A stretch of 64,000 nt of DNA from Sepiola atlantica (taxonomy: Eukaryota > Mollusca > Cephalopoda > Sepiida > Sepiolidae): contig OY744523.1 of assembly GCA_963556195.1 (NCBI GenBank), forward strand, positions 71,518,288 to 71,582,287, given 5' to 3'. Positions 22,231 to 32,719 of the stretch are shown one piece after another (the first letter of the stretch is position 1; the number at the start of each line of letters is the position of its first letter). Under the pieces are notes generated by a model. That model had not been told where the DNA came from, searched no databases, and was given only the letters and a program-made list of their open reading frames with translations. The translations under genes were made by a program, and so were the position numbers.

Positions 22231-22232
<2 letters not shown>
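21751..22232 (+). mobile_element. Tc1/mariner-type (maT-like) element, internally deleted
   Basis: Terminal inverted repeats of about 35 bp are visible: AAGGTGTTGCAG...ACTTGACAAAAA at the left and, on the complement, AACGTGTTTCAGC...CTTGACAAAAA at the right. (TA)n on both sides fits TA target sites. Inside are transposase scraps: VVKP, stop, IDEIADRRTYVMLQDSVSAH (21,820-21,895), which is the block carrying the second catalytic Asp, then FFWNMIKEKTSTHTTRS and C-terminal sequence. The first Asp region is absent and the SPDLNPLD motif is ruined, so it is a non-autonomous deletion derivative. The assignment to a maT-like branch is tentative; the superfamily is secure. Confidence 0.75.

Positions 22233-22300
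<68 letters not shown>
22233..22300. repeat. (TA)n
   Basis: 68-bp TA run shared as a border by the mariner-type element and the hammerhead-like repeat at its right. Confidence 0.95.
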
Positions 22301-22304
<4 letters not shown>

Positions 22305-22930
22305 AGTGTTTGAAACCAGTAAAATGCAGAGACTTTTTTTTTAAATAAACATATAATTCATTAAAATTTAAATGTTCGATTCATACAGGAATCTTCATCA
22401 GGATAATAGACAATATTTTTATTCCTTTTTATTTAAACGACATGGTGTCGCTTGATCTTGTGCTTCGGTTGTTAACGAAGCTCGTTGCGTAATAATGTCC
22501 GCAAGTGGTGTGTGCGCCCTGATCGTACGTTATAGGCATTAGTAAAATGTTTCCACTGTATAAAATGCATTTAAATTGTGTAATTTCAAACGGTTTTTGA
22601 AACCAGTAAATTGCAGGGACTTTTTTTTAAATAAACGTATAATTTATTTAAATTCAAATTTTCGATTCACACAAGAATCTTCATCAATATTTGTTTTCAT
22701 TTATTTTTTTTAAAACGACATGGTGTCGCTTGATCTTGTTAATCTAACATTTGAATTTAAATAAGTAATATGTTTATTGTAAAAACAATCTCTGCATTTC
22801 AAAAACCGTTTCAAATTACAAAACTTAAATAGATTCTATACAGTAGAAACACTTTACTAATACCTTTAACGTGCGACCAGAGTACACACACACCATTTGT
22901 GGACATTATTACAGTAATGTTATAATAATT
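22301..22930. mobile_element. Hammerhead-like repeat family F, three copies in mixed orientation
   Basis: Two minus-strand copies (22,301-22,450 and about 22,590-22,735) and one plus-strand copy (22,740-22,925). The plus copy is an inverted match to about 22,490-22,690. Copy 1 on the minus strand has CTGATGA (22,402-22,396), stem II GATTC/GAATC and GAAC; copy 2 has TTGATGA, the same stem II and GAAA. Stem III and the cleavage dinucleotide are not convincing. The 3' end of copy 1 stops at the (TA)n run. ATTTAAACGACATGGTGTCGCTTG-type sequence is a second shared block. Confidence 0.7.
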
Positions 22931-23034
22931 TCCACGTGAAGCTTTTTTCATGAATATGATTCAATACTTTCAGTTATCAATCTCGTAAATAGAATAAAAT
23001 TATAAATAAATGGCATCATTTATATTGTCGTACA

Positions 23035-23155
23035 ATCTTTCCTACAACCACTAGCTGGTGTGTGGCTCGGTCACTGGTTTCGAATCTCACTAGCTATAGC
23101 CGGTCTGATGAGTCGTATAGACAAACAACAAATGTATGTTGATAATTTAATTATA
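23035..23155 (+). repeat. tRNA-like head followed by hammerhead-like core
   Basis: A B-box-like GGTTTCGAATCTC lies at about 23,078-23,090. It is followed at about 23,105 by CTGATGA, a GTC/GAC stem II with GTATA loop, then AAAC where GAAAC is expected (the G is missing). A (TA)n stretch follows at 23,152. The order (tRNA-like box, hammerhead, TA-rich end) is that of the better copies at 35.4-35.85 and 63.6-63.9 kb. Confidence 0.45.
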
Positions 23156-23337
23156 TATATATATATATATATATCGATTTACACATCTTTATATATACTA
23201 GCAAATAAATGCTCCCTCTGGTCGCATATTTTTGCTACGCTGCTGCGTCAGAAATGAACGCTGACGTGTAAACCGATGGAGCCTCAGTCATATTTCTTGG
23301 GTGGTTAGACGTTGAAATTCTTTGTTTATGACCAAGA

Positions 23338-23590
23338 ATATTTTTAGATGAAAATAAAGAAAAAAAAATGTCGACCCCACCCCGATTTTTTTATTACCCT
23401 TCCCCATAAATAGAAATATTTTTAGTTTAAAAAATAAAGGAAAAAAATGTATGGACCCCCCCCCTCAAATGTTTTATTTACCCTCTCCCATACATTGGAA
23501 TATTTTTAGTTAAGAAAAGAAAAAAAAATGTCTTTGACCGCTCCCCACCAATTTTTTATCCTCCCCCATACATATAAATATTTTTAATGA
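23338..23590. repeat. About 80-bp tandem repeat, 3 units
   Basis: ATATTTTTAG begins units at 23,338, 23,416 and 23,500, with a partial unit from 23,578 (periods 78, 84, 78). Each unit has an A-rich block and a C-rich block (CCCCA). Confidence 0.85.
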
Positions 23591-23609
23591 AAAAGGAAAA
23601 ACAAAAAGA

Positions 23610-24115
23610 AAGATAGTAATAAAATCAAATACAGCGAACACGATTAGTTTGTTAAATGCTCTCGAGAAGAAGTTTACGTAAATTAAATTAATTACAATGT
23701 GTGTGTTTTTAAGTAGTAATTTTTTAATCAATTTTTATTTTAATTAAACTATTTGATTCAATAAAATTGTTAAAATTAACAATTTAAAAAAACTAAATAC
23801 AGCGAACAGTATTTTTCGAATACGAAGAACGGTGAACTTAAAATAAAACAATACAAAAAAATCCGTACTCTTTTACTGTAGGACCCGTGCTGACTTTGAC
23901 CATGACCCAAACCCTAACCCTATCCCCCACTTTGACCCTGACCCTAACGACGGAGTAAAAGTTAGCGCGGGTTCTATAGTGTAAAAGCACCAAAAAATAA
24001 AATACAGTGAACACGATTAGTTATCTAAATGGTATCGGAAAGAAAGTTTACCTAAATTAAATTCGTTAGAATGTGTGAGTGTGTGTGTGTGTTTGTTTAA
24101 TGACCTTTTTTAATT
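23610..24115. repeat. Direct repeats flanking a foldback with CCCTAA core
   Basis: 23,620-23,735 and 23,995-24,115 are direct repeats (AAATACAGCGAACACGATTAG, then an AGTTTACGTAAATTAAATT-like block and a TG run). Between them 23,869-23,987 is a foldback with arms of about 28 bp (CTTTTAC...GGACCCGTGCT against its complement) around a centre rich in GACCCTGACCCTAA-type sequence. It looks like a small MITE or foldback element. Confidence 0.6.
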
Positions 24116-24350
24116 AAACAATTTAATTCTAAAATCAGTTATATTGTTTTTTTGTTGACAATAAAGAAAAAAAATCACATCTTTTATTTTAAAAATAAAA
24201 CATGGAATAATAAGAACAGTATGTAGATAAAAGCTTAACAGCGTAAGTTAAAGTAACACGGTAAATGCCAGCATTTTGTTTACATTTTAAATTACGCGCT
24301 CGTCTTGCGCCCTATCTGATTTGACGGAGGGAGGTAACCGTTTCAATGGA

Positions 24351-24354
<4 letters not shown>
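24116..24354. other. No feature recognised
   Basis: AT-rich spacer before a (TA)n run. Confidence 0.4.

Positions 24355-24426
<72 letters not shown>
24355..24426. repeat. (TA)n
   Basis: 72-bp TA run. Confidence 0.95.
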
Positions 24427-24429
<3 letters not shown>

Positions 24430-24676
24430 AATAATAAAAGTAATAATTATAATTTATAAGTAAGATTATTAGCGAGCAAAATAGCGTAAATACATGTGGA
24501 AATCTGAAGAAAACAATCATGAGTGTATATTTGCTAATACTAATTTATTAGAAGTTGAAAAGCAATTAATTATGTAAATTGAGAAATGCGCATAGTGTTT
24601 ACGGCGTTTTATGTAGTAGTATATAATGAAGCTGGCGGACTTAGTAAATAGTCATACTACTTTGATGGAGTTTCGG

Positions 24677-24728
24677 CTTCAGACAGACAGACAGACAGGA
24701 ATACAGACAGACAGATACATAAACTCCA

Positions 24729-24790
<62 letters not shown>
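24677..24790. repeat. (CAGA)n spaced from (TA)n
   Basis: CAGA repeats at 24,677-24,714 and a TA run at 24,735-24,790. Confidence 0.9.
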
Positions 24791-24792
<2 letters not shown>

Positions 24793-27179
24793 GAGTTAAT
24801 CAATATTTCTTTCCCTAAGGCTTTCTTTGTATACTTAAAATTCAAAAATGTAGTGCCTAAATAAAATATCAGTTCTGGGATTGAGTTATGTGTCAAAGAA
24901 TTAGATTTTAATTGTTTTAATTACACGTAATATTAACTGTAAAAGTAACCCATTTGTAACTTAGATATCCATGTATTTCTACCCTCTTTCACTGTATATA
25001 TATTCGACCACACTTTAATAGTTTTTAATGTCTATGTGAGCATTAAGGGAAATAGTGACCCTCATTTCTATTCTTATTAAAATATTGTGTAATAACACAC
25101 CGTAAACACGCATGTAATTGAGATAGCAAAATAATAGGTTATTTTAGTCTTATATTACCCGTGAGGATATTAACAACCTCCACATATAAATGTGTTATCC
25201 GTGGATTGTTACAAACAGGACACCATATCATACTTTCTATGTGCAAGGTATGTACAACGTTACAGGCAACTCTTATGCTAATATGCAATATGAAACCCGT
25301 TACTTTTTCGCCAATTGCCGTTGGTTTAGCCATAAACTTCATCCGACTGTGAGGGAGCATTGGAAAAGGATCTCGTCATTAAGTTGATTTTATTACCAGA
25401 TCTAACCTATCATAGTCTTACCTATGAGTTGACTATAATTAGTTAAGAATTCGACAGGAAACGGTATCCAGTTCTGCTTGAAAGCTTTGAGAAGTATTGA
25501 TCCACCTTTTAGCTAACATTATTCCCAGAATAGGTCTTATCAACTCTCAGTGGTGATGATGTCCTGGCGAGGGTCGAGGTCAACTCTTTAATTGTATCCT
25601 CAAAAAACTCAAGTATAAGTCATAGTACTAATAAATAATATGAAAAAGGGATTGGATAGTGTGCCGTCAAAACCAATAACTTGCAAACCAGTATCGTTGT
25701 TAATCTGCATGTGTGTGCGTTCACCGCACAAACCGTGACTGTATACTCGTTTTTGTTTGTCTCAATTCGGTGCTTGAATCCGACACTGGCAATACTGTTC
25801 ATTATGTTTCCTCAGTCACTGCTGTAAAAAAAGAATTATCCATACAAACAAGAGATAACAAATCACGTTTAAAATAAGCAACAATGTTTTATTTTGAGGT
25901 AACAATGACACCGGGCTTCTCCGCCAAACGACAAACTTGCAAATCAGGAACAACCCACTTCCCAACCGAACACAAACAGTGCGCCAGCTTAATGCGGAAA
26001 TGCTCATCTATTTCTGATACCCAAACTAACCTAACTGACCCTCTCTGCCCGCCTTACTGGAATTTATATAGATATTGGTCTCATTTTGAGTAGACTACAC
26101 AACCATCCTACCTCAATAAGCGGAGTTTTTTAATCACTGGACATAAAAACTTACATAAAAACTTACTCGTATCTATAGTAGGCATTAATTTTCCCAGGGT
26201 TTCGAATCGTCTGATTTTTCAACATGAACTCCTGTTTCAAGATGTAATAACTTTTCCAAGTAAAGAAGTGAAATTTTGGATGGTCAAATCTTGAGCCAGA
26301 CAAATCTCCTATTACCGGTCTGTTGTCTGCATACATTGCTACTATTCACTCGACTAAACATGCAACCGTACACATATTTACATCGCCGGAGAAATTAACT
26401 TATTCTGTAGGCTATAAGAGATTTCTAACGACTATAAGTTTGAAAGAGTAAAATGGTTGATCCAGAGAGGATCAGATCAAGTTGAAAAATAAGAACAAAA
26501 ACATTTTTCTCCCTCCAGTCAAATGTAGAATATTGGTAACGGATAAAATCGTTATCGATTTAGTGAAACATATGAACAGGGGAGATCAGTTGACTTCAAA
26601 TGCTTATAATGTAAAGATAGAAAGAGCATTACTCCATCAGTTTTATTGATTTTAAAAAGAGAATATTAACGCGCGAACTGCTTGAATAGTTTCAGAAGAC
26701 TCTCGAGCAAGAATAATCTATAATTAAATATTATCTCTAAGTCTGTCTCTCTATATGTGTGTATTTTTCGTCACGTAACGACTCGATAGAATTGCATTAT
26801 ATTTGGCACGACAAATTTTTGTGTCCTAGATAAGTGAGTTTATTTACCTCCTCTGCGTGAGGTTAGACACAAGGTCAGGTGAAGTTTTGAAAAGCCAGCA
26901 CACTAAGGGAAGTGCACGACGACCTACAAAAATGGACGAGCAGCTCCGTCGGCATTACCCGGTATGCACCTCAGGGGAATAGAAATAAACTAACCCCTTT
27001 CTCAGAGAGAAAGTAAAGCCTGGGAGGTGGACCTCCTAGGACTGAACAGAACCATACCTCAGTTTGATAGCAACGAAGCCACCGTCGGATTAATTATCGA
27101 GGACGTATGCTGGACTCGTACGAACAACACCTTCTCATACTGTACAAAACAGTTGAAAACTCGTAAACAAAAAGTAAAA
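24791..27179. other. No feature recognised
   Basis: About 2.4 kb without tandem repeats or a known coding motif. Overlapping frames on both strands at 25,139-25,387 and 25,816-26,093 have no family I recognise. 26,880-27,060 is slightly GC-richer and could be an old repeat. Confidence 0.5.
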
Positions 27180-27312
27180 ACAACAAATAATGTATACCAG
27201 ACGCAGTAAAAACAAATACTCTACCGACACGTATACTTTTAACGTGTCGAAACTTGTTATTGATCAACAGCTGTTATAAACTGAGATCTCATCAGGAAGA
27301 ATTAAAATCCGA
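27180..27312 (-). ncRNA. Hammerhead-like module (degenerate)
   Basis: On the minus strand TTCCTGATGAGATC lies about 45 nt before a CGACACGTTAAAAG block that looks like a mutated CGAAACGTTAAAAG. This is the usual PLE-type arrangement, but GAAA is lost here. Confidence 0.35.
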
Positions 27313-27690
27313 TCCTTACCTCAGATCATATTTGGAGAAAAATATAATGGGAAGGAAAAAAACACATTAAAGGAAAAATGATATTAAAAATTTAGAAAGT
27401 CACGTAGTTAGATTTAATACTGTTGAAAATTAGATATGAAATAAAATAAAATAAAAAATAAAGTCGTTGAAGATAGAGAAAAGAAAAAAAAAGAAAAAAG
27501 AGAGGAGTGAGAGAGGGGGGAGAAAAGAAAAAGGGAAAAAGGAAGTAAAAACATATTGCTAATGTTTTTGCGTGTGTCGGTCGCTAGCATCGACGTGTCA
27601 ATATTAGATCGATGTTTCGATGTATATGGAGACACAATCTACAGTCTGGGTTAAAGAATAGTAATCATAGGTATAAATGTTATAATAATA
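27313..27690. other. No gene; purine-rich patch
   Basis: 27,478-27,545 is almost all A and G on the plus strand. Nothing else stands out. Confidence 0.5.
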
Positions 27691-27887
<197 letters not shown>

Positions 27888-28512
27888 GGGCACACGGAAT
27901 CTACTACAGGAAGAAAACAAAACCACTGAAAGAACACATCACAAACAAAGAAACAGAAAATGCAAGAAACATCGCTGTATAATCTCCCCCCCCCCCTAAT
28001 AAATTACATCGGCCTCAACTGACACGACACAAAACTGAACCAATGATCAGAAATAGCAAGAAACACCATAATCAGCTCCCCCCCCAAAAATAAAAATAAA
28101 TAAATAAAAAATAAATAAATAAATAAAAGAAAAAGAAAAAATAGTAAAAAAAAAAAATAGTACCAGCCTAGGCTGACACCACAAAATATTTGCATAGGGT
28201 CAAGGAGGATGTAAAGACCGGGGAGGGACAGCACAAACCAGACCTCCACTGGAAGTGCGGAGACTGCTGGGACCTTGGGGAGGCTTATTGCCACCTAAAT
28301 CCCAGAGAAGACCAATGGTTCTTGCCGGCGAGAAATCAATGGGTAACGACTGTTGTGATACTGCAAATTTATTTGCGGTGGCTATCGAAAAGAGGTGGAG
28401 AATAATAGAAATCTAGGGAGACTTGTTGTCACTCAGACTCCAGGGAATACCACCGGTTGTCGGTGAGCAATCACTGATGCCCTGTGCGAGAACTCCTAGT
28501 GAGTAAATAATG
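27888..28512 (+). mobile_element. LINE 3' untranslated region, copy 1
   Basis: 28,160-28,512 matches the reverse complement of 48,575-48,925. Landmarks: ACACCACAAAATA, GGAGGATGTAAAGACC, AAACCAGACC, CCAGAGAAGACCAATGG, CACTCAGACTCCAGGGAATA and GAGAACTCCTAGT. The copy at 48.6-49.3 kb continues into a LINE-like ORF tail, which identifies this stretch as 3' UTR. C-runs and an A/T-simple block lie at 27,987-28,160. Confidence 0.7.
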
Positions 28513-28655
28513 ATAATAATAATTCGCAATTGGTAACAGGGTTTTTTACTCTTTCTGGAAAAGATAAGTCAGAATTTTCCTTTATTTCAAATTGACCAGA
28601 TGGACAAAAACCCAGGTATCTTCAACGGACACAGTATTTGTTAAATTATAGAATG

Positions 28656-28656
<1 letters not shown>

Positions 28657-28713
<57 letters not shown>
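28657..28713. repeat. (TA)n
   Basis: 57-bp TA run. Confidence 0.95.
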
Positions 28714-28717
<4 letters not shown>

Positions 28718-28924
28718 TAGTTATAGATTTTCTTTATTTAGACAAACATTATTTGGCTAAACATTTGGCAGATATATTAGTGTAAGAGGCATCGATAGCA
28801 AGAACCTTTCCGACCAACGTGGTAGAATAAATATATAAAAAATACAAGAAGGTATACATAATAAACATCTCTATTTTATTCTATTAATGAGCATTTTTAT
28901 ATAAACGCAGTAAGGTAACTCTGG

Positions 28925-29067
28925 ACTACAGCCCCCCCCCCCCCACTTTTTGACTTGTCCCCCCCACTTTACGGTCATCAATAATGAAGTTATATATGCA
29001 TGTGTTTAACCGGGCCCCCACTTTTTAGGAGAGCCCCCCCCCCACTTTTATAACTGTGTCGCCGGTC

Positions 29068-29070
<3 letters not shown>
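28925..29070. repeat. Poly-C motifs in an imperfect duplication
   Basis: Three C-runs each followed by ACTTT-type sequence (CCCCCACTTTTTGACTT, CCCCCACTTTACGG, CCCCCACTTTTATAAC) suggest a small internally repeated element. Confidence 0.55.
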
Positions 29071-29160
<90 letters not shown>

Positions 29161-29171
29161 ATGTGTGTGTT
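29071..29171. repeat. (TA)n then (TG)n
   Basis: TA to 29,142, then TG with interruptions. Confidence 0.95.
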
Positions 29172-29203
29172 AGTGTATTTAGGCAGCATTTTCTCTTTAA
29201 GAC

Positions 29204-29270
29204 AAATATCGTTGATTATGACAGACAACTTATGTCTGGATATCTTTGGGAAAAAGTATTTCTTTAGCTG
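29204..29270 (+). pseudogene. Merlin-type transposase C-terminal scrap
   Basis: Encodes IVDYDRQLMSGYLWEKVFL then a stop. YDRQLMS is shared with the minus-strand fragment at 30,713-30,890, and a short aromatic-rich ending after the catalytic domain fits ISXO2/IS1595-like (Merlin) transposases. Only the extreme C-terminus is present. Confidence 0.55.
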
Positions 29271-29619
29271 AATCAGTGTATTTGTTTCGGTGGAAAACTT
29301 GCTGATGAATCTGCCATAATCTTTGGTACCCCCATATACGTTGAATTAACTACTGCAATTTGGTCAAGGAGGTTTACAATGCAATTATTCCCTATGAGCA
29401 TCATAGCTCAGCATCTAACTAACCAGAATTCCTGCCCCCGCTCTATATTTCGAAAACTCTTAGTAGAAAACTCAACAATATTAGAACATACTACTAATAA
29501 ACAAAAGCTATATATATAAAAAGCTATATACATCAAAACTAAAGAAAAACAGCCATTAACAGAATTAAATTAAATACTAGCGATATCATTCTCAAATGTT
29601 AATTATGCTTATTTTGGTT
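29271..29619. other. No feature recognised
   Basis: AT-rich spacer before the 37-bp satellite. Confidence 0.4.
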
Positions 29620-30575
29620 ACGTATTAATAATATACTTTCCACCAAAACTTTAGTGACGTATTAATAATATACTTTCCACCAAAACTTTAGTGACGTATT
29701 AATAATATACTTTCCATCAAAACTTTAGTGACGTATTAATAATATACTTTCTACCAAAACTTTAGTGACGTATTAATAATATACTTTCCACCAAAACTTT
29801 AGTGACGTATTAATAATATACTTTCCACCAAAACTTTAGTGACGTATTAATAATATACTTTCCACCAAAACTTTAGTGACGTATTAATAATATACTTTCC
29901 ACCAAAACTTTAGTGACGTATAAATAATATACTTTCCACCAAAACTTTAGTGACGTATTAATAATATACTTTCCACCAAAACTTTAGTGACGTATTAATA
30001 ATATACTTTCCACCAACACTTTAGTGACGTATTAATAATATACTTTCCACCAAAACTTTAGTGACGTATTAATAATATACTTTCCACCAAAACTTTAGTG
30101 ACGTATTAATAATATACTTTCCACCAAAACTTTAGTGACGTATTAATAATATACTTTCCACCAAAACTTTAGTGACGTATAAATAATATACTTTCCACCA
30201 AAACTTTAGTGACGTATTAATAATATACTTTCCACCAAAACTTTAGTGACGTATTAATAATATACTTTCCACCAAAACTTTAGTGACGTATTAATAATAT
30301 ACTTTCCACCAAAACTTTAGTGACGTATTAATAATATACTTTCCACCAACACTTTAGTGACGTATTAATAATATACTTTCCACCAAAACTTTAGTGACGT
30401 ATTAATAATATACTTTCCACCAAAACTTTAGTGACGTATTAATAATATACTTTCCACCAAAACTTTAGTGACGTATTAATAATATACTTTCCACCAAAAC
30501 TTTAGTGACGTATTAATAATATACTTTCCACCAAAACTTTAGTGACGTATTAATAATATACTTTCCACCAAAACT
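29620..30575. repeat. 37-bp satellite, about 26 units
   Basis: Head-to-tail units of GACGTATTAATAATATAC plus TTTCCACCAAAACTTTAGT, exact 37-bp period, very homogeneous. Rare variants: GTATAAAT at 29,918 and 30,177 (7 units apart), and CACCAACAC at 30,011 and 30,344 (9 units apart), as expected from unequal exchange. Each unit contains TGACGTAT. Unrelated in sequence to the degenerate 37-bp family at 0.4-1.1 kb. Confidence 0.97.
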
Positions 30576-30712
30576 ACATATTAATATCAACACCATGGTA
30601 TTTACCGTATTCCACTGAAGATGGACCCGGATGGGCTGAAAGTACTTGGGACACCAACGATTATGGAAAATTCATCCACCAATTTCCCACCGAATCAAAT
30701 ACTCTGATTTGG

Positions 30713-30890
30713 CTAATGGAAAGGATCATCACAAAAATATTTAGACATAAGTTGTCTGTCATATTCAACGGTATATATAGATATTTTGTTCCTGTGCTTC
30801 GCTTCCTTCCACATCCTCTCTACGTGGTTGGTGCAGGCACCCGTTGTCGGGTCCACGAAGTTTTCGCTGTGGTTCACCGTAAGTTTTTTT
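30713..30890 (-). pseudogene. Merlin (ISXO2/IS1595-like) transposase C-terminal fragment
   Basis: The minus strand encodes KLTVNHSENFVDPTTGACTN then HVERMWKEAKHRNK, IYTVEYDRQLMSKYF and a stop at 30,713. TVNHS..FVDP.TG..TN..E..W...K is the hallmark C-terminal block of ISXO2-like DDE transposases, which in animals are Merlin elements. The segment upstream on this strand (30,890-31,060) is unusually GC-rich but gives no recognisable catalytic-core sequence, so the copy is truncated or frame-broken. No terminal repeats found. A related scrap in the opposite orientation lies at 29,204-29,270. Confidence 0.75.
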
Positions 30891-31077
30891 TCCCCCAGTT
30901 TTGTTTATACAGCCTCGTTTTCGACTCGGCAGCTCTCGGGCGCTTCCACGACCTGCCCGATCGCTGCGGCCGAGCAGTCACGGAAATTAGGCGCATATCC
31001 TAGAGTAGTACCGCATTTTAAATGCTGTTACTGGTTTCATACGTCATTTAAAGTTGCTGGGTTTTAATAAAGATAAG

Positions 31078-31935
31078 TAGTGTTGGGACGATTGATCGAA
31101 ATCGGAAAAATCAGAATTTTATGATGTATCGGAATCGGTGTAGAAACCGAAATAATGTAAGCCTTATTTTCAAGTCCTTAAAAGATTCTTTGTTTTCAAA
31201 CTTAATTTCCTATTGCTGGTACTAATGATAAAATGATAGATATTTATTGATTTTAAACTACCAGTAAAACTAAAATGTATAGATCATAATTAAGGATTTT
31301 GGGTAAAAAATGGCATAGGAAAAATTGCCTGGTCCAAATTGCACCGCTAAAAACGGAGGAATAGGAAAACAATAGTTTAAGTGGAAAATATAAATGATAA
31401 TCTTACAATGAGTTTATCAAATTCTTGAATACAATACATCAAGTGAAAACATTAAGAAGTTTGTCAGATCATAAAGAAAATTATATCTTCATTTAAAAGT
31501 TGATGTGGACTCTCCACTAAATCCTCCGTCTCCCAAAAAATTAAATTCTACTTTTCTTAGGCGATTTTCGCAACGGAATGTGAATCGATAATTGTATCGG
31601 AATCGGGAATCTAGAACAGAATCGGTAATTGTATCAGAATCGATTTTTTTTTATAATCGTCCCATCATTACTAATAATCTAGTTATGTTTGAAAAGAAGA
31701 TGACAATGTTTGTCAGATTATAAAGAAAATTATATCTTCATTTAAAAGTAGATGTGGACTCTCCGCTAAATCCTCCCTCCCCCTATAAATCACATTCTAC
31801 TTTTTTAGGCGGTTTTAGCATTGGAATCGGCATCGACAATTGTATCGGAATCGGGAATTCAGAACAAAATCGCTAATGTATCAGAATTTATTTTTTTTTA
31901 GAATCGTCCGATCATTACTAATAATTCAGTCATGT
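31078..31935. mobile_element. Non-autonomous DNA element with GGGACGAT ends, tail duplicated
   Basis: Left end TAGTGTTGGGACGATT; near 31,655-31,675 ATCGTCCCATCATTACTA gives an inverted partner. Inside are repeated AATCGGAATCGG-type motifs and no transposase. The right 249 bp (31,459-31,707) are duplicated in tandem at 31,708-31,935, with a second ATCGTCC end at about 31,902. The termini resemble hAT-type MITEs, but I could not see an unambiguous 8-bp target duplication. Confidence 0.6.
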
Positions 31936-32490
31936 TTGAAAACAAGATGACAATGCAGAGAACAGTTTATAGAAGTTTCATCAGTCGTTTTCACCATTCG
32001 TCCATTTTGTCTTCAGGGGCGGTCATGACGAAGCTCTATTAAGTTTGAAACTTATATTGGCAAGAATTCCTGTGTTGAAAGAGATAAAAGTCCAAGAAAT
32101 CTGCTTGATGCGTTTGTATGCTGAATCATTCTCTTTTTTTCCAATCATTTGTTCTTAATGGAATTACTTACATTATCGTTTGGTCATTGCATTAATTGAA
32201 TAAAATTGTTTAGTATTATAACATAAGTTTGAAAAAATATTTTTTAAATGTTACAGCTGAAGGTGAACTGCCATAGACAGACGATAAGTAGTTGAAAATG
32301 TTATTTCATAGATTATATTACAAAGTCTTGCGCATTAAGTTAAAAACGAAAACAAGACCGTCATTGCTTATAATAAAGACATACTCATCACGATGATTAA
32401 GTCTAAACGGAAGTGACTTTCCTCTAGCTTTTGACGAAGATTCCATTTGCGTGAAATTTATTGCTAAATATTTTACTATTCTTCCTGGTG
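31936..32490. other. No feature recognised
   Basis: No repeat or coding signal seen. Confidence 0.5.
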
Positions 32491-32520
32491 TGTGTGTGTG
32501 TGCGTATAGGTAGAAAATGT

Positions 32521-32590
<70 letters not shown>
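32491..32590. repeat. (TG)n and (TA)n
   Basis: Short TG run at 32,490-32,502 and TA at 32,525-32,590. Confidence 0.95.
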
Positions 32591-32592
<2 letters not shown>

Positions 32593-32657
32593 CTTTATGT
32601 GGCTTTATAATTATCAATGTCATGATCATTCTTACATATGATAAGTCACATCGGCTA

Positions 32658-32660
<3 letters not shown>

Positions 32661-32718
<58 letters not shown>
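32661..32718. repeat. (TA)n, mariner landing site
   Basis: 58-bp TA run abutting the left terminal repeat of the mariner element. Confidence 0.95.

Positions 32719-32719
<1 letters not shown>

Noticed and set aside
23880..23960. Interstitial telomere
   Set aside because: CCCTAA-like units are few and irregular, and they form the centre of a small foldback element.
29620..30575. CRISPR-like array because of regular 37-bp units
   Set aside because: Units are head to tail with no spacers, no cas genes are present and the window is eukaryotic in character.
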